Assembly: GCA_016946835.1 (NCBI GenBank) | Contig: JACVTC010000097.1 | Coordinates: 251,001 to 315,000 of the forward strand | Length of the DNA: 64,000 nt | DNA from: Neocallimastix lanati (nom. inval.) | Lineage: Eukaryota > Neocallimastigomycota > Neocallimastigomycetes > Neocallimastigales > Neocallimastigaceae | Direction: 5' to 3' | Shown here: positions 22,270-32,166 of the stretch, in pieces | How positions within the stretch are numbered: position 1 is the stretch's first letter | Layout of the letters: each line of letters begins with the position of its first letter | Notes under the pieces: model-generated | Database searches by the model: none | The model's input: the letters and a program-made list of their open reading frames with translations, nothing else | What the model was told of the DNA's origin: nothing | Position numbers and translations under genes: made by a program

Positions 22270-22686
22270 TTTTTCTCTTGATTTTTTTTTTTTTTCTTTT
22301 TTTTTTATTTATTTATTTTTAATTTTTCTTAAACTTTATTATATTTGGAATTGTGATCATTATAATTTGAATAACCTTTACATTCTTTATAATTAAAAGA
22401 TCATAGAATTGTTTTAAAGGTATTACTATTGAGAGCATTTACTTTAATAATAAAATAAGAACCACATGATGGTGAAAATTTTCTTTTTTCTAACTATTGA
22501 AAAGATGATATTTAAAAAAAAAAAAAGAACTAGCTAAATTAACGATTGTAAAGTTTTTTTTTTTTATTATTATAATTAAAATCAATAATGTCTGCCTCTC
22601 TTCCATAATTTCTGAAAAGAGGAGATAGATTGGCATTTTCATTTAGAATAATTACCTGAAATAATTTAGTTCTTAAACAAAATATC

Positions 22687-22690
<4 letters not shown>
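20400..22690 (-). pseudogene. Decayed LINE copy (endonuclease to post-RT region)
   Basis: Fragments match the intact LINE ORF at 23928-28013 in the same order on the minus strand. Near 22400-22660 lie pieces like its N-terminus (YFIIKVN versus YFILRVN). Near 22110-22200 there is the start of the endonuclease (NGWNSEKR). At 21420-21520 it reads IHLGVRQGCSLSSILFN and at 21270-21300 the polymerase motif FADDIVL. At 21020-21203 it reads YLGIPFSNDLSLEPI, at 20850-20900 ALYCAPLFGSNK, and near 20540 CYSWSKK. Much of the endonuclease-RT interval is deleted, and stops, frameshifts and A/T-runs (such as 22216-22264) break every frame. It cannot encode a working protein. Confidence 0.85.
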
Positions 22691-22722
<32 letters not shown>

Positions 22723-22739
22723 AAAAAAGATCATATACT

Positions 22740-23103
22740 TTTTTTTTTTTTTTTTAGACTTACAGAATAACTTTATTTAATTTATAATATATAATAATAA
22801 TAATAATTACATGATTAAAAATTTAAAATGAAAAAAAAATTCAAATACATGAAATGAAAATATTATATATATTATAATAATTTATAAAAGTGCGTTAGAA
22901 GCAAGAGCCTTCTAACTTCTAACTTTTTCCCATTCCTCGATGATAACACTACGTCCATTATGACGAGTAATAATTTCAGTATTAGTGGTTTATCAAACGA
23001 AATCTGTAATCAGATTCTTTCACTGGAAGGTGAAAATCCATGCCTTATCAATTTCGACGTCGACGCTCATAGCAAAACGGAATACCATTTCATCATCAAT
23101 CTA
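22740..23103 (-). mobile_element. 5'-truncated LINE 3' fragment
   Basis: It begins on the plus strand with poly(T) (22740-22755), then AGACTTACAGAATAACTTTA, matching the 3' end of the LINE family. Upstream on the minus strand are remnants of the LINE C-terminus (SVDVEIDK and IIEEWEKV, compared with SVDVVTIR and IFDEWEEL of the intact copy). Only about 340 bp of the LINE is present, with stops. No clear target duplication was found. Confidence 0.7.
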
Positions 23104-23225
23104 TTTATTTTTTTTTTTTTTTATAGACAGGGAAGAGAATACACTTCCAAAACTTTATTAAATTTTATTTTAAAAAATACATGTAGGTGAAAAGTACATT
23201 TGAAATTAAAAATAAAAAATTAAAA

Positions 23226-23265
<40 letters not shown>

Positions 23266-23781
23266 TATGTATTTCGGCAAAGTTGTACTATGCGGGAATT
23301 TTTCCCTTCCTAACAAATAAAAAAGAAATAAAACCAGGAAGTAACATCTTTAAAATAGATAGTGTGGTGTCCACATAAACTCTCCCCGAATTCATCATTT
23401 ATTGAAATACTAAAGGCGAGATTTCCCCTTCGTAGAAATAAGATGATGATCCTTGTATGATCATTATGCCTTATCAGTACGACGTCGACGCTCTTGGATA
23501 AGTTTGGTATTTTGCAATACCTATCAAATAATAGCTCAAACGAACTACTAATGATAGGTATTACACTTGTTAAGAATTCCGCCAAGCCCACAATTTTTGG
23601 AACAGGTGAACTCAGATGAACCTTTGAAAAGTAGTTCATTCAATTGTCTCTGTTCCCCACTATCGAAATGTAGCTCATTTAAAACTAAAGTCCCACCAAG
23701 AAGGAACAAGTATATATAATGATTGATATAATCTTCAAAATTAGAAAATAGAGTCATAGGAAGAAAGAGGATTAAACACTC
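23104..23781 (-). pseudogene. 3' half of an older LINE split by a younger LINE
   Basis: On the minus strand, frames at 23310-23757 match the C-terminal tail of the intact LINE: DYINHYIYLFLLGG (versus DNINFYVLCILLGG), GLAEFLTSVIPI (versus GLAEFLTNVMPI) and KSVDVVLIRH (versus KSVDVVTIRQ). Its 3' end is the poly(T) near 23108-23122 followed by AGACAGGGAAGAGAATACAC. A frameshift and stop near 23640-23757 disrupt it. The rest of this copy continues at 28755. Confidence 0.85.
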
Positions 23782-23791
23782 TAATCTTCTT

Positions 23792-23795
<4 letters not shown>
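23782..23795. repeat. Target-site duplication of the full-length LINE, 3' side
   Basis: TAATCTTCTTAAGG here is repeated exactly at 28741-28754. It directly abuts the 42-nt poly(T) (poly(A) tail) of the inserted LINE. Confidence 0.92.
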
Positions 23796-23840
<45 letters not shown>

Positions 23841-23927
23841 CTAGGAATAAACTTTATTTAATAATATTTTTTTAAAAAATACATGAAATTTAAATACATG
23901 AAATTTTTTTATATTAATATTAAAAAA

Positions 23928-26900
23928 CTACGTTATGAGCTTCGAGGACGAAAAGGCCTCTAACTCTTCCCATTCATCGAAGATAACCCCATGTGGATGA
24001 AAATTATCATTCGAATCTGTATCAGAATTTCTTCTTTGCCTTATCGTTACGACGTCGACACTCTTGACAACGGTAGGTCTAACACTATACAAATCGATCA
24101 TGGTGTAAAAATCACCAATCACAATAGGCATAACGTTAGTAAGGAATTCCGCAAGCCCCACAAAAAATGAAATCGGGAAAGAAGACTCGTTCGAAGGTGA
24201 TTGAAAAATATTATTAATAAGTCGCCTTCTTTCCCCCGAGCCGATCTTTAAGATTTCAAATACTGCATTTCCGCCAAGAAGGATACACAGCACGTAAAAA
24301 TTGATATTATCATCAAAATCTTCCTCTTTATCATCAGGAATGTTCAATGATTTCTCATGAACAATTAGAGAAAAATTAATAAAAATTTCATCAACAAAGG
24401 GAATGAAATGTTGCCTAAATTCTTCAAATTTAGGACATAAAAGTATCCAGTGTGTAAAACTAGGTATGCTGTTACTCTCACCACAACAAGGGCAGTATGT
24501 TGGGCAATTTTCTGATACTAGATTACTTTTAACATACGTTTTTACATCAAATTTGAATCCACATTTAATTCGTCCAATCCAAAAAAATCCAAGAGAAAAT
24601 TGTGAATATTTAAGTGATAGACGATGAATAAATTTTTTAAAACCAAATTTAAATTTCTTGTATTTTGTAGATCTGATCGCAGGAGTGCTTGAATAATGAA
24701 TATTTTCCCAGTAAAACTTCCTTATTTCTCCAGGAAGTTTATTACTGTGCTTGTGTACTGCTAAACTCCGTGCTTTTTTCGTCCATGAATAGTGAGAAAG
24801 TGTAGGTATATTTTTGACTAAATGAGAAATAATACAAGAAGAATCTTTCCACTTTTTAAAGCATCGAATCATCGCCTTAGCACAAAAACTAGCTATAGGA
24901 GGTATAGAAAGTTCCTTAGACATATTGTAAATTGAAGTATTGGAGGTTTTATTTTTAAACCCGAAACTCCAATACAAACCTCGATTAAAAGCAGTTTGAG
25001 CTTTTTCAGTATTCTTTTTATTTGAACCAAGTAAGGGAGCATAATAAAGAACTGAACTAAGGACAAAAGAAACTAGTATACGAGTTTTAAAGTAGAAAGG
25101 AACATTCCTATTGGTTAAAAATCTAAAGAAAGAGTTAACTGTATAATTAATTATACTGTTCATCTTAGCAATAATAGGTTTTAAATCCAACGATTCATTA
25201 AAAGGTATACCAAGATATGTATATTGATTAGTGCTTGGTATATAGTTCATACCAAGTCTAAATGTAGGATTTTCATAATGTCTTGAAGGAATAAAATTCT
25301 TTGGTTTAACAACTAGTGTAGCGCATTTATTGATTCCAAAGGTCATTTCATTTTTAATACCCCAATCATGAGCAATATTCAAAAGGTTTTTAAGTGAAGA
25401 TTTTGTAGGAGCTAATAATACAATATCATCAGCAAATAATCCACCACAACACTTTTTCTTTTCAGTAATCACACCATATCTTTTACATTTATCAAAAATA
25501 TCATTGATAAATATATTGAATAAGATAGGTGAGAGAGGACACCCTTGGCGAACACCACGGTGTATTGGAAATTCTTTTGAAAGTTTACCATTAAAGATTG
25601 CACGAGCTTTCGAGGTAAGGTATAGATTAGTAATGAATTGAAGGCATTTACCACGAATACCAAGATTATCTAGTTTAATAAGTATATTGTAAATTGGAAC
25701 TGAATCATAAGCTTTTTTAAGGTCAAGAAAGGCAAGAAAGGTAAATTTATCCTTAAATTTTCTTCTTTGACAAATTTCACGAATGGATACAAATAAACTA
25801 ATACATTCTTCTTTATTTCTAAAACCAAACTGTTCTGGTCTAATTATTCCATTAGAAAAAGCATAGTCCGATATTCTTTTAGTGACAATTTTTGATAGAA
25901 TTTTTAAACCTACATTGATGAGTGAAATACCACGATAATTATTACAATCTGAAAGATCCCCTTTTTTAGGAATAGAAACAATAGAAGCAGAGTTCCATTC
26001 ATTAGGAAAGTCACCATCCCAAATTTTATTAAAAAGTAATAACAGACACTTTGCACAATCGGAATAAGTAACCTCTTGATTAGAGTCATCCTGAGAAGAA
26101 TTTCTACTCTCAGAATTAAAAAATGCTTTAAAAAATTCTGTAGGTATACCATCAGGACCAGGTGCTTTGTTATTTTTCATTGAAAGAACAGTTGAATGAA
26201 TTTCTGACATGGAAATAGGTTGATTAATATCCCATGATTCCTGAGGAGTAGAAGAATTATTAAGTATTCTTTTCCAATAATTTTCATTAAGACTGTGACC
26301 AGTTATATCAGAAGCAAGTTCTTCATAGTGTTCTGCAAAACGATTGAGTTGATCTTCTTGGGATACTAGAACATTACCTTCTTTATCTTTAATGTATACA
26401 GGTGATTGGGAAGGAGAGTAAGAAGGTTTAGAAATTTTCTTAAGTCCAGACCAACCACGCTGGGCATCATTTTTTAAGAAACATTCGCCGATGGAATGAA
26501 TCAAATTTTTAAATCTAATATTTCTAATATTTCTTTTAATACTAATGATATAATCAGAGAGAACTCTATATTCTTTTGAGAGATCACAAAATTCTTGAAG
26601 ATTTGACAAATCATTACGAAGTTTAAAATTTTTAATCCTTTTATAAAATAAATGTTTTTCATGTGATAATTTCTTAATATAAGCAGGACAATGGAACGCT
26701 GAACCCTGTAAATTTGTAGGAACTCTTGCTTGAATGTCATCGCCTATTTTATTTGCTGTGTCAAGAAGTTTTTTAACCATTGTATTAGAGTCTAGATTAT
26801 CATTATGTTCAAATTCATCCAGTAAACATGTGAATTTATTATGAGAGAAGATTGCTTCACGTTTATCCCTACAAATTCGATTAGACCACTTAATTTGTTT

Positions 26901-28013
26901 ATCCCGAGGGGGAGTAACAAAACCATCAGGAGATATTTTTTTACAAGAAAGAATAAGTGGTAAATGGTCAGAGATGTCATTAAAAGAGTAGCATACAGAA
27001 GCAATATTCAGATAATTTCTTAATTTATCGTTCACTACTATAAAATCAATACAAGAATTCTTTCCACCATTAGACCAAGTAAATTGATGACCAACCATAT
27101 CCATAACAAACCATTGAGGGGAAATTCTAAGAATAAGATCTTTGAGTTGTTGCTTAGTCATGTTGAAATCACCAACAATAGCCGAAGGGTTATTCTGATG
27201 GTTCTTGAGCCAATTAGCAAAATCAGTTTCCGCTTTTTCTCTAGAGTCTTTGTGTTTTTTGCTAGGGATGTAAATGTTCCCTAAAGAACATCTGACACCC
27301 CAAAAAGAGAATATATTTACTGAGAGTATATATCTATATTCAAAATCATCATTAGTGAATTGGCAGGAGGAGTGCACACCTATATAAAGGCCCCTCATAC
27401 CAGGGATTTTTTTGTCCGCACGTCTCAGTACTGTTCTATAATGATTAAGGAATGGATATGAGTTAGAAAAGGAGTTAAGGAATGAACTATTACCGACTTC
27501 TTGAAGACAAATACAAATAGGATTAAAGATTGAATTAAAATTGGTAAGTCCGTCACGTTTTTCAGAATTCCAACCATTTATGTTCCAGCTAATACAGAGG
27601 TTGAAATATTTAGTATTCGAGAAAGGGTTAGCATACAGGAGGCTTTCAGAGATGGGGATTGAGGGTTCAGAATAATACCTGGTTCTATTATGATTAACAT
27701 TACTAAATGTGCGTATCCTTGAAGTAATCTTCCATTTAATTCTTTTAACAGGTAAGTGCTTAGTAATCAAATAAATAACCTTCAAATAATCCGTACAATT
27801 ATTATAGTTAACTCTTAGGATGAAGTAGTTTTCCATATTAATATAGTGTTTTTTAACGATTCCATGAACAACTTCATTACAATTTGATATCTTTTTGCTT
27901 AAAAATTCCCATAGTCTACTTTCAGTCCAAGATTCAAGATCATGAATGAAAATTAAAACAAATTTATCATGGTCAGGACCATAAAGTCGCAGACCTCTTC
28001 GTATAGTTGACAT
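23928..28013 (-). CDS. LINE polyprotein: endonuclease, reverse transcriptase, zinc knuckle
   Basis: The intact ORF encodes 1361 residues. The N-terminal region (1-135) is of unknown type. An apurinic/apyrimidinic-type endonuclease spans about 138-356, with WNINGW (143-148), E172 in LQEVG, GDFNM (281-285), D323 in CIDFIV and ISDHLPL (347-353), the set needed to nick target DNA. Reverse transcriptase follows at about 610-935: NNKAPGPDGIP, the IPKKG/NNYRGISL block, RPEQFGFR, FLDLKKAYD (D764, D770), GVRQGCPLSP and the catalytic FADD (860-863). After the polymerase comes a thumb/linker and a Cys-His knuckle, C1174-X2-C1177-X10-H1188-X4-C1193. Catalytic residues all appear present. It copies its own RNA at a nicked chromosomal site. 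Clade (Tad-, I- or L1-like) cannot be fixed by eye. Confidence 0.96.
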   Translation of the reverse strand: MSTIRRGLRLYGPDHDKFVLIFIHDLESWTESRLWEFLSKKISNCNEVVHGIVKKHYINMENYFILRVNYNNCTDYLKVIYLITKHLPVKRIKWKITSRIRTFSNVNHNRTRYYSEPSIPISESLLYANPFSNTKYFNLCISWNINGWNSEKRDGLTNFNSIFNPICICLQEVGNSSFLNSFSNSYPFLNHYRTVLRRADKKIPGMRGLYIGVHSSCQFTNDDFEYRYILSVNIFSFWGVRCSLGNIYIPSKKHKDSREKAETDFANWLKNHQNNPSAIVGDFNMTKQQLKDLILRISPQWFVMDMVGHQFTWSNGGKNSCIDFIVVNDKLRNYLNIASVCYSFNDISDHLPLILSCKKISPDGFVTPPRDKQIKWSNRICRDKREAIFSHNKFTCLLDEFEHNDNLDSNTMVKKLLDTANKIGDDIQARVPTNLQGSAFHCPAYIKKLSHEKHLFYKRIKNFKLRNDLSNLQEFCDLSKEYRVLSDYIISIKRNIRNIRFKNLIHSIGECFLKNDAQRGWSGLKKISKPSYSPSQSPVYIKDKEGNVLVSQEDQLNRFAEHYEELASDITGHSLNENYWKRILNNSSTPQESWDINQPISMSEIHSTVLSMKNNKAPGPDGIPTEFFKAFFNSESRNSSQDDSNQEVTYSDCAKCLLLLFNKIWDGDFPNEWNSASIVSIPKKGDLSDCNNYRGISLINVGLKILSKIVTKRISDYAFSNGIIRPEQFGFRNKEECISLFVSIREICQRRKFKDKFTFLAFLDLKKAYDSVPIYNILIKLDNLGIRGKCLQFITNLYLTSKARAIFNGKLSKEFPIHRGVRQGCPLSPILFNIFINDIFDKCKRYGVITEKKKCCGGLFADDIVLLAPTKSSLKNLLNIAHDWGIKNEMTFGINKCATLVVKPKNFIPSRHYENPTFRLGMNYIPSTNQYTYLGIPFNESLDLKPIIAKMNSIINYTVNSFFRFLTNRNVPFYFKTRILVSFVLSSVLYYAPLLGSNKKNTEKAQTAFNRGLYWSFGFKNKTSNTSIYNMSKELSIPPIASFCAKAMIRCFKKWKDSSCIISHLVKNIPTLSHYSWTKKARSLAVHKHSNKLPGEIRKFYWENIHYSSTPAIRSTKYKKFKFGFKKFIHRLSLKYSQFSLGFFWIGRIKCGFKFDVKTYVKSNLVSENCPTYCPCCGESNSIPSFTHWILLCPKFEEFRQHFIPFVDEIFINFSLIVHEKSLNIPDDKEEDFDDNINFYVLCILLGGNAVFEILKIGSGERRRLINNIFQSPSNESSFPISFFVGLAEFLTNVMPIVIGDFYTMIDLYSVRPTVVKSVDVVTIRQRRNSDTDSNDNFHPHGVIFDEWEELEAFSSSKLIT

Positions 28014-28740
28014 AATAAAATAAAAAACTTATCTATATTAATAAAAAGTAAGTGTAATAAAAAAATAAAAAATAAAATTAGTAAAAATTAAAAAATTAAA
28101 AAAAAAATAAAAATTTATTGCTGTTGTCTTCTCTTTCGTGTATATTGTTTGCTAAAACTTGTTTGTTTTTCTTTCTTTTTGTGTTGACTAGTTTTAATTA
28201 ATGATTTTCAATTATAAATTCCTGTTTTATGTAAAAATTTCTGTAAAATAATCATATATAATATAAAATTTAAGTGTTAATGAAATAATAGTTGTGAAAA
28301 ACTATAAAAAGATTCCCATCCGTTAAATAATGTCTCAAACACAAGCTTTGGAGTGAATCAATCTCCTACATTTCCATTTTACAATAGCTACATGAGAGTA
28401 TAAATAATACTATAGAAAAAAACATATACAAAATAATGCTAAAGTAAAAAATACAATAGATTCATTACAATGATAATATGTAGAAACTACATGATATTAT
28501 TAATTGTACAACTCCAATGTTACTACATATCCAGTTTAAGACATTATAGAACGTCAAGTTCACTTTCTACAGTCTTCCAGTATTCCAGATTTCTCTCTTC
28601 GTACTAGAAGCCACTTTAGAAAGGATAACCATTGATTATCATCAGAATCACAGAAAGCTGTAATTAGTACACCTGATATAGGTTATTCCTTTTCCATCAA
28701 CCCTCCATGGACCTGGAAAAACAGTCCACTTCATTGGGGA
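28014..28740 (-). other. 5' untranslated region of the full-length LINE
   Basis: About 727 bp lies between the ORF start and the target duplication. The far 5' part (28560-28740) is GC-richer than typical intergenic DNA and contains short coding-like stretches, such as MKWTVFPGPWRVDGK read from 28731 and, in another frame, DSDDNQWLSFLKWLL. These are too short and broken to call a gene; they may be the internal promoter region or a remnant of an upstream ORF. Confidence 0.65.
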
Positions 28741-28754
28741 TAATCTTCTTAAGG
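28741..28754. repeat. Target-site duplication of the full-length LINE, 5' side
   Basis: An exact copy of TAATCTTCTTAAGG at 23782-23795. Confidence 0.92.
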
Positions 28755-28911
28755 AATAAAACATAGAGATCATCGATGAAATTTAAAGAATTCCATCTAA
28801 AAGATGCAAGAGCATCGCATTTAAAAATCCAATGTTCAAAAGATTGATTACCTTCACCACAATAGGGGCAAGACTTGGGACAATCTTCTGAAACTCTACC
28901 CATTCTAATAG

Positions 28912-28915
<4 letters not shown>

Positions 28916-28951
<36 letters not shown>

Positions 28952-28980
28952 CAGGGAAGAGAATACACTTCCAAAAACTT
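28916..28980 (-). mobile_element. 65-bp LINE-tail insertion
   Basis: ATTCTAATAGCAAT at 28902-28915 is repeated at 28981-28994. Between lies poly(T) of about 33 nt plus 32 nt beginning AGACAGGGAAGAGAATACAC, the 3' end of the older LINE family. Excising it restores the reading frame of the host LINE remnant. Confidence 0.88.
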
Positions 28981-29061
28981 ATTCTAATAGCAATAGTCGT
29001 ATTGTATTTATAACCACAGCGTAAACGTATAATCCACGAAAACCCTAAGTTGAATTGGGAA

Positions 29062-29101
29062 TTTTTTTTTTTTTTTTTTTTTTTTTAGACAGGGAAGAGA
29101 A
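29062..29101 (-). mobile_element. 40-bp LINE-tail insertion
   Basis: TGAATTGGGAA at 29051-29061 is repeated at 29102-29112. The insert is 25 T plus AGACAGGGAAGAGAA, only 15 nt of LINE 3' end. Confidence 0.85.
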
Positions 29102-29125
29102 TGAATTGGGAAAATATCCAAAAAA

Positions 29126-29168
29126 AAAATATATATATATATATATTATTATTATTATTATTTTATGG

Positions 29169-29209
<41 letters not shown>

Positions 29210-29261
29210 TAAATATTTCCTCAGTATTATTATTATTTATATATTTAAAGAAAGTAAAATA

Positions 29262-29292
<31 letters not shown>

Positions 29293-30292
29293 TTAAAATA
29301 TATTAAATATATTAAACACAATATTCCCTTTTATTTTTATTTATTTATTTTTTTGATTTTTTTATTTATTTATTTATTTTATTTAATTTAATTTTTAATT
29401 TATTAGTTATTCATTAATCCTTTTTAATTGCTCTCCTTTTTTTTTATCTTGCTTTGAGTAAAAATTAATAAAAATAATTATAAATTAAAAAAAAAATAAT
29501 AATAAAAATAAAAATAAAATAAAAAGTAACTTAAACATAAAAAAAATAATAAATGGTATCATTAAAAAATAAAATATACAAAAAAAATAATTTTTATTTT
29601 TTTTTTTCTAAAATTCTATTACACTATTTATAAAATTGAGCCTAAGATTTATAAAAAAAAAAATTATATTTGATTATGATAAAAAAATTTGATAGAAATT
29701 TAAAAATTTGGTAAAATCCTTTCTTTTTCTTTTAATTTTCTTTTTCTCATTATTTCCCCCTTCTATATTTTCTTTCTTTCTTTCTATTATAAAAATAGAT
29801 TTAGACTTTCTTATATAAATGGTAAATATAAATTTTATGGATTAAAATGATGTAAAATATTGTATAAAATTTTTTTTGTTGGTTGGCTTATTGATGATTG
29901 GTAAAGTGGTAAAGAAATAAATATAATCATTTTATATATATATATAGATATATATAATATGAAAATGATAACTTTTTTTTTTTAAAAAATTAATAATATT
30001 TAAAAATTATAAATAGATTAAATATATTATATTTTCCTAAAATAATTATATATAATATATATTTATTCCTGAAATAATTCTAAATAATAAATATTTATTC
30101 CAGTAATAATCCTATATTTAACATATATATACTTATTCCAGAAATATATACACATATTTAACCTAAAATAATTTTTTTTTATCCTCCTGTTTATCTTTTT
30201 TCTTTTTTTTTTCCTGTTATATATATATTAACTTTCCTTTTTCTTTTTCTTTTTTCTTTAATAATTATATTTTTTCTTTATTTGTTCATTAC

Positions 30293-30332
<40 letters not shown>

Positions 30333-30369
30333 TTATTTTTCTCTATAGAATTTTTTTCAAAAAAAAAAA
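29126..30369. other. AT-rich stretch 3' of the forkhead gene
   Basis: I see no gene. It contains A- and T-runs, a degenerate repeat at 30040-30165 with a recurring ATTCC(A/T)G(A/T)AATAAT-like motif, and (TA)n at 30297-30328. The forkhead 3' UTR presumably lies at the right edge. Confidence 0.5.
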
Positions 30370-32166
30370 TTATCCATAAATTGGATAGTTATTTGATTCA
30401 TCTCTCCACCAATTTTCAACACCCATATCTACAAATTCTAATTTATCTGGAATATTACGATAATCTTCATTTAATGAAGTATAATCTAATGTATTAAGAT
30501 TAACACCAAAACACATATCAGCTAATTCTGGGCATGTTAAGGAGTTAAAGATAGGACTATGAAGATAGTAATTGTATTGCTTATCAATTTCATCATTAAT
30601 GTAACAATTATAGTTATGATCAATTCCATGATAATCAGATAAGAAATTATTTTTATATTTTTCTAAAACATTAACATCATCATCCTTATCATGAATAGAA
30701 ACATTTTCTTTGGGTAAAACATTAGTGCTTATCATCTCTCCTGTGGTATCCATCTTTTCAGAAAGGGTGGTATCACTCTTCTTTTGAGTTTGATGGGTTT
30801 GCATATCATCATATAATGAAACAGCAGATTTTGAAATCTTAATGGTTGGTAATGGATCTTGATTTTCTATTTCTTCATATTCATATTCATCACTTTCAGA
30901 CTCTTCGGAATCGGATTCGGATTCTTCTGATTCACTATTTTCTTCTTCTATTTCAAATTCAGATTCTTCACTATTAATTGCTTCTTCCCTTTCAACTTCT
31001 TCATCACTTTCTTCAGCCTTTGAACTTTTCTTTTTTTCTACTACTTCAACTTCTTCAGATTCAGATCCAGATCCAGATTCATCATCTTCATTATCAATTC
31101 TTGGATGTTCTGGGAAGAGATCAAAGTTAAAATCATATTTCTTATGAATATGGATTGGAAATTCTGGAGATTTTGGACTTGGTGGATAATTTTCATATTC
31201 ATCTTCTTCTTCAGATATTTCTTCCATCATACTAGAATCTGACTCTTCTTCTGATTCATCTTTATCTGAAAAATTACTTTCACGCTTTGTTAAAATTGGT
31301 GATGGAGTTGGGGAGGCAGGTACACCACTAATAGTACTACTCTTTCTATGTTTAACTTTACTTAATTTCTTTGATTTTTTATTATTTCTTCCAGATTTTT
31401 CAGTGTAGGACATATCATCACTACTTCCATTCATCTTTCTCATTTTCTTTGGTCTTATAATAATTTTATCATTATAGTAATCATCATCATCTTCATATTC
31501 ACTTTCACTTAAATCACTTTCTGAATCAGATAAGGTATGATATCTCTTTTTTGGATGACTACGTTTATTATGACTATTATTATTACTACTACTAACCACT
31601 GGACTTAATTTACTAATATTTATTTTTTTACTAAGTTGTGTCTCAAATTTATGTCTTTGATCCTTTACAATAGTCCAGTAACAACCTTTACCTGGATCTT
31701 CTTCGGTTCTTGGACATTTTACAAAGGAATTATTTAAGGATAAATTATGACGAATAGAATTTTGCCATCCTGTTTCCGAAAGTCTATAAAATGGAAAATT
31801 GGTTGAAATCCATTCATAGATTTTATTTAATGGAAGCTTATAATTTGGTCCGGATATGATTGCTTGCGCAATAAGTTCAGCATAAGAGTATGGTGGTTTT
31901 TGATTATTATTACTCATAGACTTTTTATTATCAAAAGATGTAGTCTTTGATTTTTGGTTTTTCTTGTCTAATTAATTTTTTTTTAAATAAAAAATTAAAT
32001 ATCTATTAAAAATTCCATTCTCTTTCTTCCTTAATTCAATTTACTATTATTTTAAATAACTTTATTTTTTTTTTATCTTTTTCTCTTTCTTTTAAACTTT
32101 TAAAAATTTTAAATACTTACGATAACGTGACTTTAAACTTGACATATTCATTTTGCCTACTTCCAT
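30370..32166 (-). CDS. Forkhead (FKH) transcription factor, two exons
   Basis: Proposed model: exon 1 at 32121-32166 ([15 protein letters not shown] plus one base), intron 31968-32120 with donor GTAAGT and acceptor TTAATTAG, exon 2 at 30370-31967; about 547 residues. The main 515-codon ORF could also start at 31917, but the frame stays open upstream to the acceptor, and an in-frame TAG precedes the exon 1 ATG. The forkhead DNA-binding domain is near the N-terminus (about 39-129): [23 protein letters not shown], recognition helix [12 protein letters not shown], and PGKGCYWTI. Basic clusters (RPKKMRKMN and [14 protein letters not shown]) are likely nuclear signals; PASPTPSP suggests proline-directed phosphorylation. 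A long Glu/Asp/Ser-rich tract at about 260-400 may be an activation or interaction region. No FHA domain is visible. It would regulate transcription in the nucleus; targets are unknown. Confidence 0.93.
31968..32120 (-). other. Predicted intron of the forkhead gene
   Basis: This 153-bp AT-rich segment starts GTAAGTATTT and ends AATTAATTAG on the minus strand. Removing it joins TATC to ACAAG in phase 1 and makes a continuous reading frame into the forkhead domain. No clear branch point was recognised. Confidence 0.7.

Larger units (their letters stand above)
23796..28740 (-). mobile_element. Full-length APE-type LINE retrotransposon
   Basis: This 4.9-kb element lies on the minus strand between 14-bp target duplications. 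Its 5' untranslated region of about 727 bp (28014-28740) is followed by one long intact ORF, a 90-bp 3' UTR with AATAAAGTTTATTCCTAGTC and a 42-nt A tail. An intact ORF, intact tail and perfect target duplication indicate recent and perhaps still possible mobility. It is inserted into an older related LINE in the same orientation. Confidence 0.92.
28755..29125 (-). pseudogene. Other half of the older LINE (zinc-knuckle region)
   Basis: Minus-strand frames here match residues about 1135-1215 of the intact LINE: SQFNLGF, then the Cys-His knuckle CPYCGEGNQSFEHWIFKC, then FIDDLYV. Removing the younger LINE together with one target duplication joins this piece in frame to 23781 and leftward. Two tiny insertions (28916-28980 and 29062-29101) interrupt it. 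Confidence 0.85.

Noticed and set aside
24403-27284. Short frames inside the LINE ORF on both strands
   Set aside because: Shadows of the intact LINE ORF with its ordered catalytic motifs.
29055-29391. Overlapping plus-strand Lys/Phe-rich frames
   Set aside because: They cross poly(T), poly(A) and a LINE-tail insertion; homopolymer artefacts.
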